From NCBI RefSeq assembly GCF_002944405.1, contig NZ_CP024309.1, positions 1 through 64,000 on the forward strand: DNA of 64,000 nucleotides, written 5' to 3'. The position numbers were made by a program, and so were the translations under genes. The stretch is from Sinorhizobium fredii. Its GTDB lineage: Bacteria; Pseudomonadota; Alphaproteobacteria; Rhizobiales; Rhizobiaceae. Under the pieces are notes generated by a model that was not told the DNA's origin, ran no database searches, and saw only the letters and a list, made by a program, of their open reading frames with translations. Numbering within the stretch: the first letter of the stretch is position 1; the number at the start of each line of letters is the position of its first letter. Positions 44,575 through 54,509 of the stretch are shown piece after piece.

Positions 44575-46707
44575 TTACTTTTGGACCATGCTTTCCGCCA
44601 CGACCTGCTCGGGCAAGAAAATCCCGTCTTTGCTGACCCGCGCCATCATCCTTGCGTTCGGAGGGCTACCCGCGCCGGGAAAGACCACTTCGAGCGTGTT
44701 GTCTCCATCCAAATCGTCAACAAGTGTCGGGGTCCGCCGTATGAGTTCGAGGCGCTTCTGCTTCAGGATTGGTTGCGGTGTGTTCTGGTCATCCTTGGTC
44801 GCGTTCGGTATCAGCGTCACCGCAGGGATCATCGGCCCGGTGAAAAGACTTTCGGAACAGCGTCCATCGGTTCTGATCTTGAGTGTGGCCAATTCCAACC
44901 CGTAGCCTCCGTTTTCGTCCTTCGTGCCGACGATGCGCGACAAAAGGACGATCGCTTCGTCCGATCCGACGGAAAAAACAATCGGTGGCCTGGCCAGCCA
45001 TGTGCCTTCGAATTTCGGCTGGCACGCCGCGGTGTTCGCTTCGATCAACGGCGCCTCACCCGTGTCGTCGTCCCGTAGCCCCGGCAGGCGCCATTGGCGG
45101 ATCTCCACGCGGCTCACGCCCGTATCGTCGGACTTCCGTATTGCAACCAAGGATTGGCGCTCGCCTGTCCGACCCAAGGCGAAAAGGGGTTCATCGCTTT
45201 CCTGTATGTCGGCGAGCCACACGGAACCGCGCGACCGACCGGTATCATTCTTGGGCCTTGCGGTCTTGCGCGCGATACCGATGCGTCGAACGAGGGCCTT
45301 CGATTCATAGTCCTTGTCCCGCCGCGCCCAGGTCATGAGAGGATCGCGTTCCATGGGTGACTGGAAGACCAGTGGAGCAGCGACGTAGTTGCGATAGACG
45401 TCGCTTTCTTCCTGTTCCTTTCCGGGGGTTTCTTTCGCAAGCTGGTCCGTCACCCGCAGGGGTTCTTGCACCTGGTGCTTGCGGCGTAGCGCCGTACTGA
45501 TGAGAATGTCGCGAAAACAGGGAGCGTTGGCACCGTTTCCGAGGCAGCTGTTCGTTTGCAACGCCATTAAGTGAAGCGTATCTGGCGCAGGCTGCGCGCC
45601 GTGGGCCGCGACAACCTGGGAAAACCCGCCATCGTCGGGACTCCCGGCATTGCCCACTTCGACTACTGCTATGGTACTGCGCGCGCCGCACGGATCGTGG
45701 TCACCGAGCATCTCATCGGTCATGCCGGCGAGGTAGAGGCAGTTCCAATCCTCGTTGGTCGCCCGCCCCGGAGCAATCGCCAGGATGCGGCCGCCGGTTT
45801 CGCTGAGGCCGCGTCGCTGCCACCATACGAACCAGTCTTCCTTCTTGCCGCCATGTGTCGTGGCGACGACAACCGGGGCATTGACGATGTAGGACGGATC
45901 ACCTGGCAGCTTTACGTGGAGCTTAAGCGCGCCAAACTTCGCATGTTTGCTTATTGGAGCTACGGAGACGAACATGCCGGAAGGCCGCATCGAGAACTTG
46001 TAAAGCGCCTTCAGTCCCTGGTGCTTCCTCTCCGGGTCGTAGGCATCCGCAATTCGGTAGACGGCGTAGGAAAGAGATCGAACGGGATAGGGATCGAACT
46101 CGAAATAGGTCGATGCTCTGCCATCAAGTCCTGCCTTGTTTTCGAGGCCCTGCGACAATGCATCGACACTCGGGTTCAGCGGCCGGAATGAATCACTCCC
46201 GCCGGCGCGAACGCCGAGGGTCACGAGCCTGGCATCACGAATGCATTTGCTTTGTTTGGCCTCCATGTCACTTCCCGGTTCCCGCCTCTCGATGAAATAG
46301 CAAAGCCGAAATGCGTGCTCCTGGAGCAGGAAGTCGCAATCGGCTTGGGTGTAGCCATAGGTGGCCGCACCGTGCCTGTAGCAGTAATCGTGCGTGGCAC
46401 AGGCCTGCCGCATCTGGAGGCCGATTGCGTCGCGACCTTCTTTTTGGGGAAAGGCGAGGTCGGCCAAAAGTCTGGGCAGGCTGCAACTCAACCCTTCTCC
46501 CCGTCCGCCGATGATCTGGATATCCGCAGAGGAAAAGGGGATCTGCCCGGAAGTGGGTGGCATCTCCTTTTCCGTCGGCATGGCGGCGTTCGCCAGCACC
46601 TTGTCAGCCAGCAAGCGCCCGAAAAAGTCCATTCGTATGAAGACGGCCGAAACGGCGACGCAGACCAGAAATCCGATGGTTGCCATGAGCAGATAGACGC
46701 GGCGCAT
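44575..46707 (-). CDS. Membrane-anchored phospholipase A2-like protein
   Basis: A 710-aa protein. One N-terminal membrane segment (VYLLMATIGFLVCVAVSAVF) is followed by a short PLA2-like domain with the signature CATHDYCYRHGAATYGY: Cys103, His106, Asp107, Cys109, with further Cys124 and Cys136. This is the Ca-dependent phospholipase A2 active-site motif CxxHDxCY. The remaining ~550 residues show repeated beta-rich segments (IVNAPVVVATTHGGKKEDWF; LVDDLDGDNTLEVVFPGAGS) like a periplasmic FG-GAP or propeller-type domain. It should face the periplasm. It lies between the DUF2235 gene (121-bp gap) and the lysozyme gene (52-bp gap). Confidence 0.75.
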   Translation of the reverse strand: MRRVYLLMATIGFLVCVAVSAVFIRMDFFGRLLADKVLANAAMPTEKEMPPTSGQIPFSSADIQIIGGRGEGLSCSLPRLLADLAFPQKEGRDAIGLQMRQACATHDYCYRHGAATYGYTQADCDFLLQEHAFRLCYFIERREPGSDMEAKQSKCIRDARLVTLGVRAGGSDSFRPLNPSVDALSQGLENKAGLDGRASTYFEFDPYPVRSLSYAVYRIADAYDPERKHQGLKALYKFSMRPSGMFVSVAPISKHAKFGALKLHVKLPGDPSYIVNAPVVVATTHGGKKEDWFVWWQRRGLSETGGRILAIAPGRATNEDWNCLYLAGMTDEMLGDHDPCGARSTIAVVEVGNAGSPDDGGFSQVVAAHGAQPAPDTLHLMALQTNSCLGNGANAPCFRDILISTALRRKHQVQEPLRVTDQLAKETPGKEQEESDVYRNYVAAPLVFQSPMERDPLMTWARRDKDYESKALVRRIGIARKTARPKNDTGRSRGSVWLADIQESDEPLFALGRTGERQSLVAIRKSDDTGVSRVEIRQWRLPGLRDDDTGEAPLIEANTAACQPKFEGTWLARPPIVFSVGSDEAIVLLSRIVGTKDENGGYGLELATLKIRTDGRCSESLFTGPMIPAVTLIPNATKDDQNTPQPILKQKRLELIRRTPTLVDDLDGDNTLEVVFPGAGSPPNARMMARVSKDGIFLPEQVVAESMVQK

Positions 46708-46828
46708 TGACCCGTACCTCCTCGATCGTTCTACCTACCATGACGTCGTCTCGTGCGCTGTTTCATTAGGAACAACTGAAAATTGCGAGCGAGCCGCAAG
46801 ACGAGTTGCGCTGCCGATGATGCGACGC

Positions 46829-49318
46829 TCAATAGCCGCTGACATTCTCCACAGTGACCCGGGCGGCGCCGCTGTTGTTCCGATAGAAGAGATCGTAAAA
46901 TCCCGGTAGGCCAACTGCAGCGTCGTTCAGGTAGAGGTAAAGCCGTCCGGTTTCGCGTGGCGTAAACAGGAAAGCGGCACGCGAAATGTCCTCTGGCTTG
47001 GGGGCTCGCAGCCTGATAGGCACTACCGCCTGCTCATCGGCGCCGCGGCTGCCGATACGGGCGATCAATTGAAAATAAGGCTGTCCCCACCACCTTCTGA
47101 GCGGAACTCCAACGGCTTGTCTGAAGGACCGGATTTTCATTCCCGCTGCGCCAGACCGGATGCTGTCGTCTTTCAACGACGATCCGGGCGGAATGTCGAG
47201 TGTGATCCGGTAGCGCTCTCCTTTAAGGAGAACCATCTGCGTGTCCCAGCACATTGAGGCCGGGTTGAAATCCCCCTGGTCCTTACCCAATATTTCGACT
47301 TTTTCATCAGACGGATTGTTGTCCCCGCAGAAGGCGCCGGCGGCGCTGGCCACATCGACCGACGCCTTGTTGATCAGGAATAGGGCAGCAAGGCCTGCAA
47401 GGCCGAGAGACAGTGCCGGGAAGATATGTTCACGAAGGGCGTTGTAGAGCGCGATCATTTTCGGGTTGGTCCGCACCGACCGCGCAAACCTCAGAAAAAG
47501 CGAACTCGTCAGTCTTTGGCGCTCCCTTTTCATACCGATCATGCCGAGGAAGCACAAAAGCCCAGCCGTCGCGAAAAATGCAGCCGCGATCTGCGTACCC
47601 GTTGCGGCAGCCGCTATCGCAGCAATGAGGGAGATCAGGGTGCCAGAGGCAGCAAGGCGCTTGTGGTGTTCGGCCCGCTCCTTTGCGAAATATGACTGGT
47701 CGCGCCGCCACCTGCCACTGCACCAAGCAATTCGGGCCCGATCGGCTATACGCGTACGAAGAAATGCGCTCAGCCACATCGTGGCCGCCACCAGGGCGGC
47801 AAGTATGGCAGCCGCGGCCGGATTGCGGGCGATTGCATTCAGCCATGGCATGGCAAAACCGGGTGTAAAGAACTCGATAATGCCCGTCAGGCGCCCGACG
47901 ATAGGTACTGCCCCATCTTCCAGCCGGTCCAGCGGACCGGATGATACATATTCGGCGAATAGCGGGTAGCAGGCGACGAGCAGGACGAGGAACAGGAGCA
48001 CGTAATAGACGGCGCGGCGCCACCAGATCGTATCGTGCATAACGGCGAAGCGTTCAAGCTGATCTGCCCCGTCTGCCGCTTGACGCTCCCGCAGCTCGGC
48101 GAGCACCATTTGGGCACGAGCCTGGAGAGCGGAGCAGTTTGGCGAAGGTGCATCCCCAGTCCGCGGCGTTAGGAAAGGCACGACAGTGCCGTTCGGCATT
48201 CGAATCCGAAAATCGAGCGGCAGGGCGAGAGGCGCGTAGCCGTCGGAACCGTCTGCCATGCGAAACAGAACGCTCCAATCTACCAGCGGGGCGAATTGGC
48301 CCAATAGAGTTTTGCTGTCACGCGGATGGTAGCGATAGAAAAAGCCGAGCTTCGCGCGGCTATCGTAGATCCGGCCGTTCTCCGAGGCGAGATCGGCGTA
48401 TCTCGCGACCGTATCGGCCTTGAATCTCAGCCCGGTAATTTGAGCTTCCTCTATGAGCCAGCACAAAGGCACATAGGCCAGGCGGTCATCCGGATAGCCG
48501 CCGCCGATATTCGAGTGCACACCGGCGAACCATAGCTGGCATAGGCGGTCCGGACCTATTTCGTTGCCATCGGCACCCGTCGGGCTCCATGGAATGGGGA
48601 AAAACGTCCGACGCTCGTCATCGAGGCTGAGTGCTTGACGGGCCCGCTCGACACACGGCAGCAGGTGAGATTTCTCGAACGTCATCGGCCAGATCCACCG
48701 GTTGACCGCCCGGGTCAACTCATCGATCGGCAAACCATATGCCCCAACCGTGTCCCACACGCCGACAAACGCGATCTTCACCTCTTCGGCCGAGCGAGGG
48801 CCGGAGCGGGGCCGGACCTCATCGTACGAGCGGCTCCCCGTCAACCAGTTCCAGCGCTTGACGGCTGCGTCCCGCAAGCTCCGCCCCCATTGCGTCCAGG
48901 GCAGTCGTGACGGAAATGCTTTCTTGCGATACGCCCGGTAGGCCGCAAGCGCGTTGCGGTCAAGTTCCTCGTGCGATTGGAAATCGACCAGTCCCTCGCG
49001 AGCGACCAGCCCGACCAGCAGACGGATCGTGAAGGCGCCGCGGCTAAAACCGAAGACATGTATCCTGTCGCCAGGCTGGAAATTCAAGCAGAGGAACCTG
49101 TAGAGAGCGATGACACGTCGCTTCACCCCGAAGCCAAGCGCCAGGCCGATCACCTCGAAGGGTTTGAACGAGGAGGTTCCGACCCCGTCGCTGAAGCTTG
49201 CGATCTGATCCTGCTCACCGAGATCGAGCGCTTCGTAGAGCCGCCACACATTCGTCTTGAACAGTTTCGCAGCGCTATTGCCCGTTCCGTCTGCAAGAAG
49301 CACGATGTTCTTCTGCAT
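46829..49318 (-). CDS. DUF2235 (Tle1-like) lipase with membrane spans
   Basis: An 829-aa protein. The alpha/beta hydrolase DUF2235 domain covers ~residues 1-360: NIVLLADGTGNSAAK, the nucleophile Ser92 in HVFGFSRGAFTIR, the Asp in AFVGVWDTVGAYG, and the His in LWFAGVHSNIGGGY. Type VI effectors of the Tle1 class share this domain. Here four or so transmembrane segments follow (RAVYYVLLFLVLLVACYPLF; LAASGTLISLIAAIAAAATG), then a beta-rich C-terminal part. First gene of the minus-strand cluster, GGGGAC before the ATG. No T6SS, VgrG or PAAR gene is visible, so secretion is not supported here. Confidence 0.85.
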   Translation of the reverse strand: MQKNIVLLADGTGNSAAKLFKTNVWRLYEALDLGEQDQIASFSDGVGTSSFKPFEVIGLALGFGVKRRVIALYRFLCLNFQPGDRIHVFGFSRGAFTIRLLVGLVAREGLVDFQSHEELDRNALAAYRAYRKKAFPSRLPWTQWGRSLRDAAVKRWNWLTGSRSYDEVRPRSGPRSAEEVKIAFVGVWDTVGAYGLPIDELTRAVNRWIWPMTFEKSHLLPCVERARQALSLDDERRTFFPIPWSPTGADGNEIGPDRLCQLWFAGVHSNIGGGYPDDRLAYVPLCWLIEEAQITGLRFKADTVARYADLASENGRIYDSRAKLGFFYRYHPRDSKTLLGQFAPLVDWSVLFRMADGSDGYAPLALPLDFRIRMPNGTVVPFLTPRTGDAPSPNCSALQARAQMVLAELRERQAADGADQLERFAVMHDTIWWRRAVYYVLLFLVLLVACYPLFAEYVSSGPLDRLEDGAVPIVGRLTGIIEFFTPGFAMPWLNAIARNPAAAAILAALVAATMWLSAFLRTRIADRARIAWCSGRWRRDQSYFAKERAEHHKRLAASGTLISLIAAIAAAATGTQIAAAFFATAGLLCFLGMIGMKRERQRLTSSLFLRFARSVRTNPKMIALYNALREHIFPALSLGLAGLAALFLINKASVDVASAAGAFCGDNNPSDEKVEILGKDQGDFNPASMCWDTQMVLLKGERYRITLDIPPGSSLKDDSIRSGAAGMKIRSFRQAVGVPLRRWWGQPYFQLIARIGSRGADEQAVVPIRLRAPKPEDISRAAFLFTPRETGRLYLYLNDAAVGLPGFYDLFYRNNSGAARVTVENVSGY

Positions 49319-49942
49319 GGCATGATGTCCCCAACGAAATGACCGATGCGACCATGTCTATGCGGCCCACTGTGCGCCGGATGTCCGATCTTGGTCTGAG
49401 GGCCTACTTGTTTGTTATCCATGCACCCCACACTTCGGCCGCCGCGGGCGTTGAAGTCACAAACCTCCCTTGGCGATTTTGCCGCGACAAAGCGGCTCCT
49501 ATTGCGCGTCAACATCAGCTGCGCGCGTTGGCATTCGCTTGTTCAGATATGTCCTGCGATATCGGGTCTCGCGCCTGTAGCCTTCGCTGGAACGCAGAAA
49601 CTGACGCATCTCTGTCTGCGCATTAGACTAGAAATTTCAGTATAAAATGAACTAGAAATATATACGCCTGAGATTGCGATATGGCAAGCTACGAAACTTT
49701 AAAGAGTGCAACGGGCGATAGCGGGCAGGCAACACCTCGCGGTACCGAACCGGAGGTGCGAAACATAATTGATTGCGTGGTTTTGCAGAGCCGCCTCCAA
49801 GAGGTCTGAAGAGAAGAGACGTCGGGCTTGCCTATGGTATGGTCATGTTCTGTGCTTCAAAAGTCGCATAATGTATCGACCGGAACCGGATGCGGTGCAT
49901 GTAGCAGGGCCATTGGGGCGTGAAGCGATCCGCTGTGTTCTG
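49319..49942. other. Upstream region of the lytic cluster, no gene recognised
   Basis: About 620 bp. The segment near 49630-49680 is AT-rich (TATAAAATGAACTAGAAATA) and could hold a promoter. Short open frames are present but none has motif support. Confidence 0.45.
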
Positions 49943-50242
49943 CTAGCCGGTGGCGACGGCGGTTTCTGAGTGCCGAGATGAGACCGTCGTGATTTTTTGG
50001 CCGACCCACGCAGAAAGGTCGGCCCAAAGCTGCTGATCCAGGCCCACTTGGCGAGCAATGTCGATGATCTCCTGATAGGAGATCGGCGTGATTGCGGCCT
50101 GGCCGCCCAACCTGGCATCGAACAGGTCCAGTTTTGCCTTCCGAGCCGTCGGAAAACTTGGATGGTCGGCAAAGGTGGCAACCGCAGCGGCGTGGAGGTT
50201 GCGGTGCTTGCCAATTACGGCCGCCAAAACCGCTTTACGCAT
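49943..50242 (-). pseudogene. C-terminal fragment of an unidentified protein
   Basis: A 99-aa frame reading HRNLHAAAVATFADHPSFPT, KLDLFDARLGGQAAITPISY and QEIIDIARQVGLDQQLWADL. The composition and even coding look like part of a real protein, but it starts abruptly and has no clear ribosome site. It may be the end of a restriction- or stress-associated gene; family not certain. Confidence 0.4.
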
Positions 50243-50411
50243 CCATTGATAGGCGTCGCCGGCGAAAGTGCAGGGTGCATGCTCAGCGGCCGGTTTAGCC
50301 GCGCATTGTCAAGCTTGGGGATCACGGTGAGGACGAGGCATTGTTCGCCGACTACCAGAGGGAAAACATGCTGCTCTGGTCAGGAGTTTGAGAAGGGTAT
50401 GGTCCGAAAGG

Positions 50412-50782
50412 AGATTTTGAGATCGAGCGATTTCGGCGAGTTTTCGAGCAGCACGGCGTCGACGCCGATCCCGAAGCCGCAAGCGCACGCTATCTGCAGT
50501 TCCTACCGGAAACTGTCTTGCTGGTGGAGGGCGCGGCCGAAATCTGCGAGAGGTTAGCTGGCGTAGGCGAGGTCAGGATCATCACCAACGGGATTGAGGC
50601 GGTCCAGGCGAAGCGCCTTGAAATAATAGTCGGTGACCGACTGGATGCGGACATTCTTGGGGCAAACCAGTTCGGGCATCGAGAGCTGTTGGTTTAACCC
50701 GCTGCGCGCGGAGAACTGGAGCTCGGCGGTGCCAACGATTCAAGTAGCGCGGCTCAGCGAAATTGCTGTTCGACTTGCGGGC
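50412..50782 (+). pseudogene. HAD-superfamily nucleotidase (YjjG-like) with internal deletion and frameshift
   Basis: The frame from ~50412 reads FEIERFRRVFEQHGVDADPE, then LVEGAAEICERLAGVGEVRI and ITNGIEAVQAKRLE (HAD motif II). It jumps straight to IIVGDRLDADILGANQFG (motif III/IV), so ~60 residues between are missing. The last part (CWFNPLRAENWSS and TIQVARLSEI) continues in another frame. The N-terminal nucleophile motif is also absent. Non-functional. Confidence 0.7.
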
Positions 50783-50981
50783 GGATGGCATCGTCAGCTG
50801 TCGCAAACTGATATTTGCGAAGCGTGTCGGCGAATGATTTCAACTCAGCCCGTTTCCGACGGAAAGTCAGGCTTGTCGCGATGAATGTCCTGAAAGAAAT
50901 GCTGCCACCCTGTGGTGTACGTCCACCGCATGGTCGCGTATGCGATGGACAAAGGATGTTTCGGCTCCTGACGGTCTCGGC

Positions 50982-51197
50982 CTAGCTTTCAGATCCGAGA
51001 ACGAATGAGATCGGTGTCGTGCCAAACCGGGCACGATAGAGTTCGGCGAAGCTTGCTTTCAGTTGATTGGTCACGTGCAGGGTGTTGTCGCGCATTTGTT
51101 TCAGACGGATCACCTCTTCGCGGCCGAGACCGGCTGCCGCTTCAAGGCTGTCGACCAGAGCGCCGGAACCGAATGGAAATTGCAACGGGTGTCCCAT
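50982..51197 (-). CDS. Small protein coupled to the chemotaxis receptor
   Basis: A 71-aa protein starting MGHPLQFPFGSGALVDSLEA. Its ATG overlaps the stop of the receptor gene by one base (TGATG), so the two are translationally coupled. A helical middle (REEVIRLKQMRDNTLHVTNQ) and an ending FGTTPISFVLGSES. Not a known Che protein; possibly a receptor-associated factor. Confidence 0.65.
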   Translation of the reverse strand: MGHPLQFPFGSGALVDSLEAAAGLGREEVIRLKQMRDNTLHVTNQLKASFAELYRARFGTTPISFVLGSES

Positions 51198-53212
51198 CAG
51201 AACTCCTCCCAGTTGGCTGTGGCTGCGACCGCCGCCGTGGCCGCGCGTCCGCCCAAGGCGCCGGCGAGCTTACGCGTGAGCGCGCGGGCTGGCGAGGTGA
51301 CGGGACGGGTGTCCGCGGCGGCCGCCCGTGGGGCAGTGCCGACCTCAATCTTGAAGCGAGCGATGAGCCGGGCGAGGTTCGCCGCCTCGTCGGCGAGCCG
51401 GTTCGTGGCCGCCGTCGATTCCTCGACCATCGCCGCGTTCTGCTGCGTCACCTGGTCCATCTGGTTGACCGCCGTCGAGACCTCCGACAGGCCGGTCGAC
51501 TGCTCGCGGGCGGCGGTCGCGATCGAATGGACATGCTCGTTGACTTTGATCACATGGCCCTCGATCAGGGTGAGCGCCGCGCCGGTCGCCGTCACCAGCT
51601 TCACCCCGGCCTCGACCTCGGTGCCCGAGCGCGAGATCAGCGCCTTGATGTCCTTGGCCGCATTGGCGGAGCGCTGCGCCAGCTCGCGCACCTCTTGCGC
51701 CACGACGGCGAAGCCCTTGCCGGCCTCGCCGGCGCGTGCCGCCTCGACGCCGGCATTGAGCGCCAGGAGGTTCGTCTGGAAAGCGATCTCGTCGATGACG
51801 TTGATGATCTGGCCGATCTCGCCGGAAGCCTCTTCGATCCGGCCCATCGCCGAGACCGCATCCTTGACGACGGCGCTCGACTGCTCCGTGCTTTTCCTCG
51901 CCTCGTCGACCATGTGGCTGGCCTCCGTCGCCCGCTCCGTAGAGCTCTTCACCGCGGCGGTGATTTCTTCCAGCGCCGAGGAGGTCTCTTCGAGCGAGGC
52001 GGCCTGCTGCTCGGTGCGCTTTGACAGGTCGCCCGAGGCAATCCGCATCTCGCCTGCGCCGCCATTGATCGTGTCGATCGCCGAACGCACCTCGCCGAGC
52101 ACGGAGCGCAGGTTCGCCATAGTTTGATTGACGTTGGACTGAAGCTCGCCGAAGACGCCCTGGAACTCGCCGCGCATGGTTTCCGTGAGGTCGCCCTCCG
52201 CCAGTGCCGAGATCACCCGGCGGGTCTCGGCGACACCGCGCGCGACGGAAGTAACCAGTTCGTTCACCTGGGCGGCGAAGCGGTCGAGATCGGCATTGTC
52301 ATAAGTCTTGGTGATGCGTTGCGTGAAATCGCCGGCAACCGCCGCCGACACCACCTCGCCGATGCTCGACTGAAGATCGGTGCTTTTCGCCTGCAGCGCC
52401 GCTTCCTGTGCGTTCAATTCGCGCACCTTGATGCCGTTCTGCTTGAACACCTCGACGGCCCGCGCCATCGCGCCGATCTCGTTCGCCCTGTCGGTAAAGG
52501 GAATTTCGAGCGACAGATCGCCATCCGCGAGGGTGCGCATGACCGCGGTCGTCCGATTGATCGGGCGCGAAATGCCGACGATCGCAAAGGTCATGGCGCC
52601 GAGACCGGCAAGGCAGGCGATAGCGAGCAGCATGAAGTTGGCGATGCGGGCGCTGGCGAAGCCGGCCGAGCTGTCCGCGTAGCTCTGCTTCGCGCCGGCA
52701 AGATTGATGTCACGGAACCCGTCAGCCAGCTTCTCCAGTTCGGTGTAGCTCTGACGCATGGCGCTTGTCAGGAAATCCCCCGCCTCGTCCTTCTTACCGG
52801 CGCGCGACATCGCGATCAGCTCGTCATGCTGCTTCAGATAGGTGGCGAGTACATCCTTGAATTGGGCGTAGAGCTCGCGCTCCTCCGGGGCGTAAACCAG
52901 CCCGTCATAGATTCTCATCCGCTCTTCCAGTTTCTTGAGATCGGCGGCGAGCGCGTCGTCGGCACGCTTCATGCCGGCTTCGGTGCGGTTCACGATATGC
53001 CGATTTTCCGAGCCACGGAGGTCGGAAATCGCAGTGTTGATCTTGTTGGTGATGTCGATGCTTGGAACCCATTTGGCCGCCATCGTTTCGACGTCGCCGA
53101 AGACCCGCCCGATTGACGAGAGCGCGAAGAGACCTTGGCCAGAGAGCAACAGAAGCAGCAGCGAAATCGCACCAATCAATGATGTTTTGAGAGAAAGCGA
53201 CGATAGTTTCAT
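51197..53212 (-). CDS. Methyl-accepting chemotaxis protein
   Basis: A 671-aa inner-membrane receptor, start MKLSSLSLKTSLIGAISLLL at 53212 after GCAGGAAAA. It has a first membrane segment, a ~150-residue periplasmic four-helix sensor, a second membrane segment (IANFMLLAIACLAGLGAMTF) and a HAMP domain. The cytoplasmic signalling domain has the conserved hairpin EIAFQTNLLALNAGVEAARA. The C-terminus ends NWEEF, a CheR/CheB-docking pentapeptide, so it should be methylated. The ligand is unknown. Downstream is the coupled 71-aa gene. Confidence 0.95.
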   Translation of the reverse strand: MKLSSLSLKTSLIGAISLLLLLLSGQGLFALSSIGRVFGDVETMAAKWVPSIDITNKINTAISDLRGSENRHIVNRTEAGMKRADDALAADLKKLEERMRIYDGLVYAPEERELYAQFKDVLATYLKQHDELIAMSRAGKKDEAGDFLTSAMRQSYTELEKLADGFRDINLAGAKQSYADSSAGFASARIANFMLLAIACLAGLGAMTFAIVGISRPINRTTAVMRTLADGDLSLEIPFTDRANEIGAMARAVEVFKQNGIKVRELNAQEAALQAKSTDLQSSIGEVVSAAVAGDFTQRITKTYDNADLDRFAAQVNELVTSVARGVAETRRVISALAEGDLTETMRGEFQGVFGELQSNVNQTMANLRSVLGEVRSAIDTINGGAGEMRIASGDLSKRTEQQAASLEETSSALEEITAAVKSSTERATEASHMVDEARKSTEQSSAVVKDAVSAMGRIEEASGEIGQIINVIDEIAFQTNLLALNAGVEAARAGEAGKGFAVVAQEVRELAQRSANAAKDIKALISRSGTEVEAGVKLVTATGAALTLIEGHVIKVNEHVHSIATAAREQSTGLSEVSTAVNQMDQVTQQNAAMVEESTAATNRLADEAANLARLIARFKIEVGTAPRAAAADTRPVTSPARALTRKLAGALGGRAATAAVAATANWEEF

Positions 53213-53996
53213 TCGGGTTTTCCTGCAATTCGGACAGGGAGACCTCATGCTTCCGAGTCTAGGTACTAAGGAAATCAGCCGTTCGAATCATTCGATTAGC
53301 AAAGGGGCGCCCATCTACTCGCTTGGGCAATCGTAACTCGCCGCCGGGGTCTTGCGCCAACTCCATACGGTTATTGAGTCAGTGGCAATCCAGGGACTGG
53401 TTCCGTTATCCAGTTGTAAAGCTTAACAACACCTAAGCCTCGCAAGCCACGATGCTTAACAATGCGCAAATTGAACACTGCTTCTGAAAATGCATACGAG
53501 GCGAACTGGCTAAGTTAGTGCCGCTCGCCTTTTCGTATCGGACGGTTCTCTCCCTAGGCCTTCCGATAGACGGCGGAGAAGTGGCCGAAGTGAAGGAAGC
53601 CTTATTTCAGGTATATGTCTCTCACGGATTGGCGATTCGAGGGATCGAGAGGATCGGCGAGGCGGCGAGGCGAGCCCGCCGGCCATGTTGCTCGCTCGGC
53701 TTTCGGGTGCCTTTGAGATCAGCATATTTACGCTGATGGTTCGAGCGGAGTTGCAGGAGGGAATGCTGCTGCGGAAATGCCACCGGCTAATCTGCGGATC
53801 CGGTCACCGGTTAGCTGAGGTGACGGCTCTTGCTGCTTCATATTCGCGATCCCTGCGCTGGAAGAAAACCAGACGCTCATCGCCGACACCTTGGCGGGCG
53901 GGCAAGGATCAGTGTGCGAAGGAACGCCATTTGACATTGGCCAAATGCCTTCCATGGAGCGGCAAGCGAACGCAAATCATCCTCTTGCCATCTTCT
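53213..53996. other. Gap between the receptor and flavin reductase, no gene recognised
   Basis: About 780 bp. It contains the receptor's promoter region near 53213-53450. From 53510 to 53960 there are short frames on both strands with coding-like base use but no recognisable motif, probably decayed genes. Confidence 0.45.
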
Positions 53997-54509
53997 TCAG
54001 GCCCGGATCTCGGCAAGACGCGCAGCACTGACGCCAACGCGGTGGAAGTCTCGCCCGAAATAGATGAGCCCATCGCAACCGGCCTCGTATCGAACGGCCG
54101 TCACTCCGCAATAGAAAACGGTGTGGGTGCCCACTTCCGAAGCAGAATCGACCTGACAATCGAAAGCACAGACAGCCCCATCGAGCACCGGAGCGCCCGT
54201 TTCAAGAGCACCCCATTTAGCACAGGCGAGCCGTTCGCGGACTGACAGCCCCTTCGTAGCAAACTGCATCGCCACGTCACGCTGATCGGCTGACAGAACG
54301 TTGACACAAAGATTTCCATTCTTGCGAATGATTTCGTTGGTGGCGCTCGAGCGATTGATGCAGACGAGGAGCGTCGGCGGCTCGTCCGTCACTGAGCAGG
54401 CTGCGGTGACTGTGCATCCTGCAAGGCCTGCGGCCCCGTTCGACGTAACGATATTAACTGCCGCAGCAAGACCTGCCATTGCGTCTCGGTACTGGGACCT
54501 ATCAATCAT
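53997..54509 (-). CDS. Flavin reductase-like protein (HpaC/RutF family)
   Basis: A 170-aa protein: MIDRSQYRDAMAGLAAAVNI, TVTAACSVTDEPPTLLVCIN, then NGNLCVNVLS and FYCGVTAVRYEAGCDGLIYF. It fits the short flavin-reductase family that supplies reduced FMN/FAD to a partner monooxygenase. No partner monooxygenase is adjacent; only the hydroxylase-like gene at 54782 lies upstream, and that family does not need flavin. Confidence 0.88.
   Translation of the reverse strand: MIDRSQYRDAMAGLAAAVNIVTSNGAAGLAGCTVTAACSVTDEPPTLLVCINRSSATNEIIRKNGNLCVNVLSADQRDVAMQFATKGLSVRERLACAKWGALETGAPVLDGAVCAFDCQVDSASEVGTHTVFYCGVTAVRYEAGCDGLIYFGRDFHRVGVSAARLAEIRA

Noticed and set aside
46829..49318. Type VI secretion effector call for the DUF2235 protein
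   Set aside because: No VgrG, PAAR, Hcp or immunity-type gene is nearby, and the protein has several membrane spans; the family is right but secretion is unsupported.
51005..53116. Long plus-strand frames opposite the chemotaxis receptor
   Set aside because: They are mirror frames of a high-GC helical gene, with Arg/Asp-rich sequence and no motif; the minus-strand receptor is unmistakable.
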